From positions 99,235,985 through 99,299,984 of the forward strand of contig CM043971.1 in the NCBI GenBank assembly GCA_014529385.2: a stretch of 64,000 nucleotides of DNA, given 5' to 3'. The position numbers and the translations under genes were made by a program. The DNA comes from Adiantum capillus-veneris. Its lineage: Eukaryota > Streptophyta > Polypodiopsida > Polypodiales > Pteridaceae. This document shows positions 1 to 10,939 of the stretch, piece after piece. Position 1 is the stretch's first letter. The number at the start of each line of letters is the position of its first letter. The notes beneath the pieces were generated by a model that did no database searches, was not told the origin of the DNA, and saw only the letters and a list, made by a program, of their open reading frames with translations.

Positions 1-2893
1 AATTTTTTGAATTTTGTGCTTCATCAAAAAAGATAGAGGCTCCTCAACATCATGTAAACTAGACACAGCCAAAGCATAACAATTTGATGCATAAGATGCA
101 TGGCGAGAGCCTGAAGGAGTATGACTAGACACAGGTGCATCCAATTTACTGTCACGCAAAGTGTGCACCATCCATTTTGGCATACCTCTAACCTGCTCAT
201 TTTCAGCCCTTTCCTCATCAAGTACATCATGTACATCTGCATCAGTAATAGGATGATATCTAGAACATTTTCAGAAACCCCCATAGGTTGTACATTTGCC
301 TCATTGGAACTTACATTCGTATTTCCACCACTGAAAAGAGGCAACAAAGTGTCATAAATGTCCTATGAGCTTACATTACTGTCTCTAGTACATGATAGCA
401 AGGGCTGAACAGAATCTTCCACAAACACTACATCCCGAGAAACCAGAATACATTTTGTTTGCGGATGATACAACCTGTAATCTTTGCTTTCAGCACTATA
501 ACCAACAAAAATACATTTGACAGCCTTATCATCCAATTTTCTACGCTGTGTTTGTGGCACCAAAGCATATGCCAAACAACCAAAAACACGCATGTGCTGA
601 ATAGAAGGCTTTCTATCATGCCCTGCATATGATCATGCCCTACTTCATATGCAGTAATAGACTGCAAAGCTTTCATAGGACACCTGTTAAGTACATAAGT
701 GGCACACATGATGGCTTCAAGCCAAAAAGAATGCGGCAAAGCTTGACTTTTGACCATACATCATGCCATTTCCGTAGGTGACCTGTTTTTCCTCTCAGCA
801 ACACCATTTTGTTGAGGTGTATAAGGCACTGTACATCGGTGTTTTATCCCACGATAGCCGGAAATGCATTAAATTCATGAGACATATACTCCCCCCCTCG
901 ATCGGAACGGAGGGTGCCCATAGTACAGTTCGGGACATTTTCAGCCATAGCCAGAAATTGTTTGAAGCACATAAAAACTTCGGACTTCACTTTAAGCGGA
1001 AATACCCATGCATGCCTGGAGTAATCATCAATGAAAGTCACGAAGTAAAGGTAATTGCCCAAGGACGAAGAGTTTGCATGGGCCCACAAACATCACTATG
1101 CACAAGCTGCAACCTGCATGTGGCCCGAACTGACCATCCTTTGGTTCACAAACCCGTTTTTCAATGCAGTCAAGAGGCGGTAAAGAAGCAACCATATCAG
1201 ATTTTCTGCAAACGCAGCAACCTAGAAAAATTCCGATGACCAAAAGGCAATGCCAAAGTTTTGCATCTGAAATGGCCCTTGAATCTGCAACAACATTTGC
1301 TAAATTTGGTCCACGCTTGTCATACAATTGAGCTTATACACCCATAGCACAAAAGGCCAGATGCAACAATTTCATCACCAAAACTGTGATCATGCACTGT
1401 ACATCTGTCATCCACCAATTTGATTACAATCCAAGTCTGAGCAAGTGCGGATATACAGACAAGAGATTCTTCTTGATCCCAGGTACATAAGGTGCATCAA
1501 CAAAGTTGAAGGAACTGCCATTTGCAGCAGTAAGCACAATCTTTCCAACTCCCTGAACTGGAATAAGAGGCATTTTTGGCACAAGTGACTGAATTTCCAT
1601 GAGGGGCAGACTCGAGAGAGGTAAACAATCACGAAGTCCAAGTCTAGCAAAGTGCGGATATAGAAAGAGATTATTCTTGATCCCAGGTACATAAAGTGCA
1701 TCAACAAGTGTGAAGGAACTGCCATTTGCAGCAGTAAGCACAATCTTTTCAAACTCCCTGAACTGGATAAGAGGCATTTTTGGCACAAGTGACTGAATTT
1801 CCTGAGGGCAGACTCGAGAGAGGTAAACAATCACGTGTGAGGTAATGTGCTTTGTAGCACATATCGAAATACACACATGTGAATTGCAGCAACTGACAAG
1901 CATGCATCATGGACAGTAGGATTGTAAGGTGCACTCTGCACTTAAAAGCCCATTATGCATCAACATCAATATTACGTTCTTATACAGAAGACTGAACAAT
2001 GGCTGCATTTGTAGTGGAACCAGCTTTGCATGGAACCACCTCTTTCTTCTTAGCCTCTTTTGCCTTCAATTGGACACTGGCTTGATCAAGTAATCATTAG
2101 CTTTACAATAATGGAAACGCATCTTCTTTTTTCCTTATCACTAGAATTTCCAGATGAAGTGTTGCCAGAGACAGCATTAGGAACGTTTTTGTCACTCGCA
2201 GCGAACCATAAGAAGTGGCTGCATTGCTGTTAACACCCTTTCTTTGAGAAGCAATTAAAGCTGTTCAACTGCACTGTTGTAGTTGGTTTTTTTGGAAACT
2301 CTTGCAACAGCAATGTGATAATGCATCAAACTTGACAACTTTGGGATTTCTTGTGGTATAAGTCTCCAAGTACTAGCAAAAGTCTGGTAAAAATCTGGTA
2401 AGGCATAAAAAATGTTGCACAAGGAAATGTCTGAAATTATTCACCTGCAGAAAAATTAGCTTGCTCATTGATATCCTTGACCACTAGCAAGGAAGTGTCC
2501 ATATCATCTTCCTCATGCATAATCTTCAACTCAGTTTATTTACGCAAGAAGCAATTTTAGCCTTCATTGCGGCTTGCATAAAGACTGCTAGAATATCCCA
2601 AGCCTGCTTTGCAGATTTGTTGAACGGTGTGAGGAACAATGGTGCGTTTCATAGACAATGCAATTAATGCATGAGCTTGGCATCTTAACATCCAACAAGC
2701 TTACTACGTAGGCAAAAACAACCTAATAGAAACAATCTTTGCAGCAAGAGCTGCAACATCATCAACATCGCTACATCTCAGTTCCAGACGCCCATGTTTG
2801 CATCATATAAGCCAACATAGGGTAGTTGTCCCCATCTAACCTGTGCTCAGCAGCAAACATCTTGAACACATCTGTGTTGTTGTTGTCAGCCAT
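1..2893 (-). pseudogene. Copia-type LTR retrotransposon A, decayed gag-pol (5' part)
   Basis: Minus-strand remnants follow Copia order. A gag start near 2893 reads MADNNNTDVFKMFAAEHRLD. A protease/GAG-pre-integrase stretch at 1.4-1.83 kb contains ANGSS and YVPG motifs. An integrase core at 844-1089 reads FVTFIDDYSRHAWVFPLK and then LRSDRGGEYMSHEF. The integrase C-terminal/linker part at 363-757 shows MRVFGCLAYALVPQ and KCIFVGYSAESKDYRLYHP. Frames change repeatedly and stops are common, so the element is dead. The reverse transcriptase would lie left of base 1. I see no confident 5' LTR or primer binding site between 2900 and 3200. Family assignment rests on domain order and integrase motifs and is secure. 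The element sits tail-side of the DUF7869-like gene on the same strand. Confidence 0.85.
1431..1833 (-). repeat. Tandem duplication inside Copia A (about 207 bp offset)
   Basis: Two direct copies of a roughly 200 bp segment start near 1431 and 1638. Both carry the same coding stretch (LTAANGSS...YVPGIK) and end at the shared word GAGAGAGGTAAACAATCACG. Differences are small indels and substitutions. The duplicated piece covers the end of the protease/GAG-pre-integrase linker, so it cannot have preserved function. Confidence 0.85.
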
Positions 2894-3204
2894 GGTAAAT
2901 GCTGCACCTGATGTGAAAACTGGCTGAAAATAGGAGAAACGAAGCGGGAACAACACGTGCTATGTAGCACAAACCATAGAAGACTATAAGACAAAGACCA
3001 TATTAGGTATTTTGGTAAAAATCTCACATTATGGGAATCTCCAAATCGACCGAATTCATGTAATTTGGGAATTTTCCACTTAAAGTGGGAAAAATTGAGG
3101 TGTGTGGCTAGTAAATAAAGTGAAAATCTCATAGGATTGTGGTGTTGATAAACACCAAAAGTTAAGAGGATGTACAACACATGGATTTGAACAATAACTA
3201 TAAA

Positions 3205-6200
3205 TTACATAAAACAAAGAAGATACAAAAAAATTTTGTTTACAAATTGACTAGTAATAGTCACAATAGAAGCTCCACATATTTCTAACTCCACATTTGA
3301 TACCATATCTGAACTTTGATCCAAGTGTGGCTGATGTGCACGAGTGAGGCCTTCTTTGGCTTTTAGAGCATGTCTTTCTGGAATCTTTATTCTAGAAAAT
3401 GGTCCTTCTTTGTTGGGTCTCCAGGACCAAACAATTGCATCTATAGTTTCCCACACTTGTGGGTCCTTATAGTTGACAGCCCAATAACCCTTCCAACAAT
3501 TACTGTAAGCTTGAGTATCTGTCATCCCACTTTTTCTCGCGCAAGGTGCCCAATATTGAATCAAGAGTTTTCTGTAGTTTGGTGATGTAGGCTCATTATC
3601 AATGTCAGATAAAGCCATTGCAAGCCACACTGGATAGATTTCTGTGTCACTCGGAACAAGCATAAGAAAGTCACCTTGGTGCACATCAGACATAGGGTCA
3701 AACTCTTCCCTTGGCCTATCTCGTTGAGGCCCACAAAAATGATCGTTCAACTCTTCAAGGCCTAGGAATCTTTCTGCTCCTTGTTGCAAATTCATTGTAG
3801 TGCTTTGTAGGTGACAATATTCTTGAGTTTTTGGCCAAAACATTTCATACAAGACTCCCTCTGATATGATTGCTTTTCCAATCTCTTCAATTACCTTACT
3901 CCAATAATCTATCACGGGTCTATAATATCGCGGAATACTTGAACCATTCCCTAAATTTTTCCAACATTGTATATAGTTCTTTAGCCCCAAAATGACTTCT
4001 TCGTGGGCCTTGACATACTCCGCCATTTGTACTAGAGGTGGATCTCCATGTGGTAACATTGGCTTGCCTTCTGTGTCTGTTTTCCAAAAGCGAATACTTC
4101 CACTCCAACTTGATACACCTACATGTGCCTTATATTGCATCATTGGTGTCTCATCCTGCATAAAGAACCTGAACGAAGCGGTTTGGAATGTCCAACAAGT
4201 ATGTCTTGTCCATCACAAAGATAGCCATCACAATATTGCTTGAAATCGGGATCTTTGTGAAAAAATGGAGCTGGAGATGAAGATGAGCTGTTTGTAATGT
4301 ATCCATCAAATGTGGCAAAGTATAGGTTTGTGTAACTCTCAACTTCTCTGAAAACCTACTAAACATGGCATCTATGTCCTCATGTGTATGCCCAACCATT
4401 AAAAATCCCAGCTGGATGGTTTTGAAAACACCCCTTGCAACAAGCATTGACAAATAGGCAAATAAGTATCGATTTTTGTTTTCCCGTGCACAATTATCCA
4501 ATTGTAGCAACAAGTTCTCTGGCAATCTGCGAAATGTTGATCCCAATTCCTCTTCTGCAATTTCTGACGACTGCACAATGGGCTCTTTTCCATCACTCAA
4601 GTTATGTAGTCCAAAGCATCCCTTGAGTTCAAAGCATGTAGTAGTGAAATATTGCTCCTTGGAAGTCCATTTGTTACTAGATCACCAAGAGGATGCTTAT
4701 CTATCCTCTCGAGGTTATGTAAACAATTAGCAATTGAGCCAATTGTAAGATTTGGATCACTGGCCACAAACCATATTCAAGACAAAGTGTCCGTAATGAC
4801 CTTCTCCATGTCCATGAGTGATCATGCCAATCAATGCCACCTGCAGATTATATCCTGAATCCACACCCTTGGGAACAATGCGTAATCTAGGAATGGCAGT
4901 CTCTTTTGATCCATCTTATCATGGATTATGCATACATATTTTTGTGGTTGAGTTTCTGAATACGTGCGCCATGCATAATATAGGCTTCTGCAACTCTTTT
5001 GTTGTGCCATGTGAACTTCTCTCTCCCTCAAGAGAAGAGCTCTCTCTTCAATAGAAGGTTTAGCTTCTAACCTTGCCTTGATTGAGCTACAAATATTGCA
5101 CTTAGAGAACTCACACGTCTTTGTTAAAGTGACATGTGGGTACTCTTTGTTCCAAATTCTACCAAAAGAAGATTGGGATAGCTTCTTCTCATAGCCCATT
5201 TGGTCAAGTGTCGTGTTGATTTCACATAAAATATCCACGTTTGTATGTTGATGGAATCACCAATTGAGTCTCTCTTGAGCCATCTAGTAGTGTTCTACTT
5301 CTATGTGGCATCTTCTCAGAGTTGTTTTCCACAAACTCATTTAGTAGTGCTCTTGCTAAACTCAAGTAATGTGTTTCCATGTACATATTGGCGCACACCA
5401 TTTTCAAAGTTCTCCTTGTATCGATAAAATGATGTCTTTGGTATTCCATGTAGCTCATACCATGCTCTACAACAAACAATAAGCCATTTAGCCTGAATTG
5501 GTATCGTGACTTCTCATCTTTCTGATAACATATAGAAAGAACATCATAAACATAATTAGTGCGTGATTTTTGAGACTCTCCCCAAAATTGTTGTCGTAAC
5601 CTTGTCACCATATCACGATCTGCAAATTGGCAGCATTTTTGTGCACAACAATCAATGCATGATACCCTTTGAATTGATTTGTTTGAAAGGTAAAAAGTCG
5701 AAGCTAGTGCTGCTTTTGATTTTTGAGTCCTGTTCATGAAAGTGTATCGTCTCTTCCTTGACAACTGGACAACATTACTCCCATCAAGTTTTTTTCCAAC
5801 ATTGCCATCGTTGGATACATCCTCATATGTAGCATGCATGCCATCAACAGGAACAAAGCGTTGTAATGGGCTCCCATTCAACATTGTTGTCTGCTTGATG
5901 GGCCACTTTAGCAAAGTGATGCTACCCACTTCAACCACATCATCAATGCTTGCATTTTCTCTTTCAATACCCACACCCACACAATCAGGACCAAGTTCCT
6001 GAAAGTTGACATAATCATGTGGAAATACATATAAGATGGTCCCTTCATTCATGGTTTGCATCATTGTGTCATCTTTTAAAAGGACCCTCTGATTTCTCCA
6101 AGACTCTCGAATCATTGCTTCAAATTCTGGGCTTGTCATAGGTATTGCATCTGTAACTAGAGGATCAGAATGATCATGTTCTTCATCACCATTGTAGCTT

Positions 6201-6481
6201 TCGTGTGGATCAATTAAGTTCCCATTTAATACAAAAGATTGCAAAAGAAGCTTTGACCATCGAACAACACTCCATAATGAGCCTTGGAGAGATGAAGTAT
6301 CCATTGTAGGAAAAGGTAGGACCACATCCTTCAAGCATTCCTCCACTAGTATGGAGACATTTCCCAGCCCTATCTTTGTACCACCACAAGTGGAATCTGG
6401 ATCTGTTCTACACACACAACCAATACCAACGATTTCATTGTCAAGTATCATATGTACTTTCTCCCCAGATTCGAAGTCCAT
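3205..6481 (-). pseudogene. DUF7869-like DDE-type transposase-like gene, frameshifted
   Basis: Four minus-strand blocks read in order as one broken protein: 6481-5222, 5238-4831, 4600-4151 and 4161-3205. The first 80 residues include ILVEECLKDVVLPFP, resembling a region found in CACTA-associated plant proteins (DUF8039-like, from memory). A Cys-rich patch (CIDCCAQKCC) follows. The core then has IHDKMDQ, LDNCARENKNRY and VGHTHEDIDAMFSRFSEKLR, spaced like the acidic residues of an RNase H-fold transposase, the DUF7869 family as I recall it. Breaks are seen near 5225, near 4890, as stops between 4600 and 4830, and near 4165. A splice acceptor (TTACTTACAG) lies directly before the ATG at 6481, so an upstream non-coding exon is likely and its intron would hold the satellite. 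No terminal inverted repeats were found. Whether this is a decayed transposon or a dying host gene is open. Confidence 0.65.
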
Positions 6482-6500
6482 CCTGTAAGTAAAAAGATTA
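6482..6500 (-). other. Candidate 3' splice site upstream of the DUF7869-like start
   Basis: On the minus strand, TTTTTACTTACAG|GATG places an AG acceptor one base before the first ATG. The intron body would extend into the satellite block at 6.57 kb and beyond. A consensus minus-strand donor (CAA|GTAAGTC) near 9910 is a possible partner, but nothing proves the pairing. Confidence 0.45.
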
Positions 6501-6569
6501 CATTGTTAAATCCATAGTTATAGAAAAATACTCTTCAAACAAAAAATCATGCTACAACATGAAAAAGGT

Positions 6570-8050
6570 TTGCATAGGTTGGACAAGTGGTGAACCTTGA
6601 GACCAAATCCTCCTTGCTATATTAATGGAAGCAAGGTTGGACAAGTGGTGGACCTAGTTGTAATACCCACTGCCACCTATCAACTACTATAGGACTATGC
6701 TTTCCAATGTCCAAGTATCCCTTGAGTCTTTCAAGGTTGAACACATGGTGGACCTTGAAACAAAAATCCCCTTTCTATATAAGAGCATAGCTTGGACAAG
6801 TGGTGGACCTAGTTATAATGCCCAATATCCAAGGTGAAATACCTTAGGACTTTGCTACCTTGCTTGCCAATGTTTACGTAGCCCCTCATTTCTTTAATGG
6901 AAGTAAGGTTGGACAAGTGGTGGACCTTGAAACCAAAGCCTCTTTGCTATATAAGAGCATAGGTTGGACCTAGTTTTAATACCCACTGCCACCTATCAAC
7001 TACTATAGGACTATGCTTTCCAATGTCCAAGTATCCCTTGAGTCTTTCAAGTTGAACACGTGGTGGACCTTGAAACGAAAATCCCCTTTCTATATTAGAA
7101 AGGTTGAACACATGGTGGACCTTGAAACAAAAATCCCCTTTCTTTATCAGAGCATAGCTTGGACAAGTGGTGGACCTAGTTATAATGCCCAATATCCAAG
7201 GTGAAACACCTTAGGACCTTGCTACCTTGCTTGCCAATGTTTACGTAGCCCCTCATTTCTTTAATGGAAGCAAGGTTGGACAAGTGGTGGACCTTGAAAG
7301 CAAAGCCTCTTTGCTATATGAGAGCATAGGTTGGACCTAGTTGTAATACCCACTGCCACCTATCAACTACTATAGGACTATGCTTTCCAATGTCCAAGTA
7401 TCCCTTGAGTCTTGCAAGGTTGAACACGTGGTGGACCTTGAAACCAAAATCCCCTTTCTATATCAGAGCATAGCTTGGACAAGTGGTGGACCTAGTTATA
7501 AAGCCCCTCCTTTCTTTAATGAAAGAAAGGTTGGAAAAGTGGTGAATCTTGAAACCCAAACCCTTTGGCTATATATAGAGGATATCTTGGACAAGTGGTG
7601 GGCTTAGTTGTAGTATCCAATGTCCAAGGTCCAAGGTGAACTATGTAAAGACCTTACTTCCAAAAACAGAGTCGTACAAGTGGTTCTCCTTGAAACCAAA
7701 ACCTCCTTAGTGTATTAGAACATAGCTTGGAGAAGTGGTGGACTTAGTTGTAATGGTGAATGTCCAAAGCAAACTATTATAGGACCTTGCTTCCCAAATC
7801 AAGTTTGGACAAGTGGTGGATCTTGAAACCAAAACCCCCTTACTCTATTAGAGCATAGCTTAGATAAGTGGTGGACCTAGCTGCCATGGAAAATGTTCAA
7901 TCTGAACTGCTGTAAGGACCTTGCTATTAAATGTCTAAGTAGAGCTAGCTTCTTTAATGGAATCAAGGTTGGGAAAGTGGTGCATCTTGAAACCAAAAGC
8001 CCTTTATTGTATTAGAGCATAGCTTGGACAAGTGAGGGACCTAGTTTTAA
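6570..8050 (+). repeat. Satellite block I (core TTGGACAAGTGGTGGACC)
   Basis: The 18 bp core recurs about every 50-150 bp in plus orientation, usually followed by TTGAAACCAAAA or TAGTTGTAAT. A larger unit of 315-365 bp is repeated in tandem. Its landmark ACTGCCACCTATCAACTACT occurs near 6668, 6985 and 7350, each time followed by the phrase TTTCCAATGTCCAAGTATCC. From 7.6 kb on the copies become more diverged. Open frames here are by-products of the repeat and are not treated as genes. Confidence 0.9.
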
Positions 8051-8600
8051 TGTGTGATGTCCAAAGAAAAGTATTACAAGACCTTGCTTTCCAATATTTG
8101 AATTGGTCAAGTGGTTAAAACTAAGTATAAAACTTTGACCATTTTCTTCTCGAATTGCCAAAAAGCTAGTTTTAGACACCCCTAAATGAAAATGGTTTAG
8201 GGTGGCCTTAAACAATGTTTTTTCAAAGACTTGAACAAAAGGGTTGCGAAGAGTAATGACAATTTATTGTGGCTTGAAGTGCCTGAGTATGTGAAAACAA
8301 GCCTAGGTTTTCCACGAGGCAAAAGGTGACATAATAAGAACATTGGAAAGTTAGGATTGACCATGTGGCCTAAACTTTGGCAAGTGAAGTGGTGGCCAAG
8401 TTTTGTGGCACAGTGTGCACTTGGTCCTATATGTGTTGACCACTTGGCTAAATCTAGGACCATAAGGCCAAACCTTTGGCACCTTAAATATAGTATGGGA
8501 CATAATCTAGAACTGCTATAGTAAATTAGTAGTATAGCTAATATGTTAATATTTGTATTATATTTAAGTATATGCTAATATAATTTATGTTCAAAATTTC
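8051..8600. other. Diverged satellite edge and AT-rich spacer, no gene seen
   Basis: A few weak copies of the core (TTTGGCAAGTGAAGTGGTGG and similar) fade out by about 8500. The rest is AT-rich sequence with TAATAT/TTATAT words. No coding signal is supportable. Confidence 0.5.
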
Positions 8601-8619
8601 ACTAATGAAGAATGTTCCC

Positions 8620-8830
8620 ATTTAGCACTCCAGATGCGGGGTCTTAGGGCAATGCCACAATGGGGTGACAAGGCAGCGCTTCCACGTGAGGTTTGGGGGT
8701 AGCGCTCTTGATGGGGATGTGGAATATAGCGCTCTCGATGGCGGGGCTTGGGAGGTTGATTTTGGGATATTGTTCTGGGTGGGGTGGGGCAGCGCCCAGG
8801 CGGGTCAAGGGGCGGCATTCCTAGTATAGA
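8620..8830. repeat. G-rich segment with repeated AGCGCT/AGCGCC words
   Basis: About 200 bp stands out from AT-rich flanks as G-rich on the plus strand. It contains four AGCGC words (GCAGCGCTTCC, TAGCGCTCTTGATGGGG, TAGCGCTCTCGATGGCGGGG, GCAGCGCCCAGGCGGG). The middle two are imperfect direct repeats of about 30 bp. The role is unknown. Confidence 0.55.
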
Positions 8831-8989
8831 GTTACGCATGTTTTTCATATTTTCAACCATGATTTCTTTAATTTTGGTCGTGTGAATTGGTTAATTTTTT
8901 ATATTGCTTTTGTTTTTTTTAATCCTATGATAAAACATGGACTTGTAGCATACGTGGCATTCTAATAAACCCTATCAAGATTAGGCACA

Positions 8990-9360
8990 GAGAGCGCACG
9001 AGAAACGCACACAGAGAAAGCAGGCGAGCAGCAAACACACAGAAAGCGCACACGGATCGCACACAGTTGGAGTATACGCGCGCGTAGAGGAGCAAGCTCG
9101 GCATCGTACACAACACACAGGTGGAGTGCACAGGATTGAAAGTTCGCGCACAAGATAAAGAAACAGCAGCGTACACAATGCTTTCCAGAAGGGCAGGATC
9201 GGGCAGTCTTCTCAGGAGACATTGCACACCTCACGAATAGAGAAAAAACAGGTATTTCTCTCTCTCTCACTCTCTGTCTTTCTCCATATAGAGAAGATGG
9301 TTCTCTGTAACTCTTCTTGCACACACACTCTCTCGTCAAAAGACAGAGATACATAGTTTA
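8990..9360. other. CA/GA-rich non-satellite island, possible promoter or 5' exon region
   Basis: This stretch between two satellite blocks has higher GC, repeated GCACACAGA words and CT tracts. It lies between the minus-strand DUF7869-like gene and the plus-strand ParB-like/SET gene. Both of those have splice acceptors just before their first ATG, so each should have an upstream exon. That makes this island a candidate for shared 5' ends. No TATA box or start can be assigned with confidence. Confidence 0.3.
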
Positions 9361-9380
9361 AAAGTATCCCCGCACACATA

Positions 9381-9650
9381 CACATATTCCCACAAATCGT
9401 CTTCCTCTCTTCCACATACATAACCACAGTGAAGTCTGTTATCTTGCTGTCTCTCTCTTGAAAATACATGCACATATTCCCACACATCGTCTTCCTCACT
9501 TCCACATACATAACCACAATGAAATCTGTTATCTTGTTGTCTCTCTCTTGAAAATACATGCACATATTCCCATACATCGTCTTCCTCTCTTCCACATACA
9601 TAAACACAGTGAAATCTGTTATCTTTCTCTCTCCTCTCTCTAAAAAACAG
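9381..9650 (+). repeat. Three tandem copies of a 90 bp repeat
   Basis: Units begin with CACATATTCCCA at 9381, 9471 and 9561. Each contains CATCGTCTTCCTC (AATCGTC in the first), CCACATACATAA and GTTATCTTGCTGTCTCTC or a close variant, and the first two end with TTGAAAATACATG. A fourth partial end (CTCTCTCTTGAAAATACATG) recurs near 9710. Short CT-rich microsatellite tracts follow at 9655-9690. Confidence 0.9.
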
Positions 9651-9689
9651 GTATTTATCTCTCTCTCTCTCTCTATCTATCTATCTCTG

Positions 9690-10139
9690 TATCTTGCTAT
9701 CTCTCTCTTGAAAATACATGCTCATGTATGTGTGCGTCTGTGTTATCTATGTGTATGTATGTATATTTGTGTTATTTCATTGTAATACTCATACATAATG
9801 CAGATACACAATTACACTTAATTACGATATGCACACATAGTATATATACATACATAAATATCACAAATAACTAACACATTGTAATACTAGTAAAATTGAA
9901 TGGAAGACTTACTTGCATGATCTGTTAAAGTCGATTCTTGTAGCGAGTTCTGGATGTATGCTGAGCTGATTTTCCTCTAATCCATTTGTAGATATGATTG
10001 TAACTTCTGTTTCTCAAAAATAGTAGTGTTGTTTAGTGATACACCTAATGGACATAAATGGTTTAAACTAGGACATGTAGACCAAAAATACGTGTATTTC
10101 TTTGGATGAATATATACACTTTTTGGTGACCCTTACCAC
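9690..10139. other. AT-rich spacer, no gene seen
   Basis: This is low-complexity TATG/TACA-rich sequence. The only item of note is a minus-strand GTAAGT donor-like site near 9910. No coding frame is supportable. Confidence 0.4.
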
Positions 10140-10499
10140 AAGTGGTGGACCTTGAGACCAGTGGACTATAAGGACGTCCAAACAATACCTTGTACACTCA
10201 ATCCTTCTTGGTATCTAGGTTGGACAAGTGGTGGACCTTGTTCAAATTCTCTAACCACTCTCTCTAACATGGTGACATAATTTAGGTGTGATAAATTCAT
10301 ATCTATGCAAACTAATATCAATTTAAGCTTGTTAATTTGAATTTGTTTGAATTTATGTACAATATAATGATTTGAGGTTTGCATATTTGAATTTAGGTGG
10401 TATAATGATATCTTTTTGTGGTAAACTTGAATTTAAAATCAATTTCGCATGGAATATTTTAAATTAAGGTAGTAAAATTTAAATTTTTATAAAAAAGTT

Positions 10500-10605
10500 T
10501 GAACTTTTAAAATTTGGGCGGGATAGTTTAAAATTTAGGCGGGATATTTAAGATTTGGGAGGGATATTTTAAATTTAGGCGGAAAGGTTTTGAATTTATA
10601 GCGAG
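10500..10605 (+). repeat. Short tandem repeat of about 25 bp (TTTAGGCGGGATATTT)
   Basis: Three to four imperfect copies of TTTAGGCGGGATATTT plus an AT-rich spacer follow one another. Variants are TTGGGCGGGATAG, TTTAGGCGGGATA, TTGGGAGGGATA and TTTAGGCGGAAAGG. They sit between scattered single copies of the satellite core at 10.14-10.86 kb. Confidence 0.6.
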
Positions 10606-10939
10606 ATCTCCCTTACATAAGAGACTATAGGTTGGACAAGTGGTGGACCTTCAAGCTAGAGCATCCATGCTACTGGACATGATAGGTAGGGAATCTAGTT
10701 GAATATTGTATGTATAATATATATGTAATAGATCTAGCTTGGACAAGTGGTGGACCTTGGAACAAAACCCCATGTAAAACATATCATGCACATTCCAAGT
10801 GGTCAAAAAAAAAATCATTTAGAATATAGCCTTATAGGTTGGACAAGTGGTGGACCTTAACACCCAGATATTCTTATATAATGACATAGAGTGGAAAACT
10901 GGTGAATCTTGAGACCAAACCATGCTACTAGCGATAATA

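Noticed and set aside
1408-1934. Long minus-strand frames suggesting a separate gene at 1.4-1.9 kb
   Set aside because: They are two copies of a duplicated Copia protease-side segment read in different frames.
8925-9607. Cys-rich 100-131 codon frames on the minus strand
   Set aside because: They arise from CA/GA-rich repeats and the 90 bp tandem repeat; no start context or similarity.
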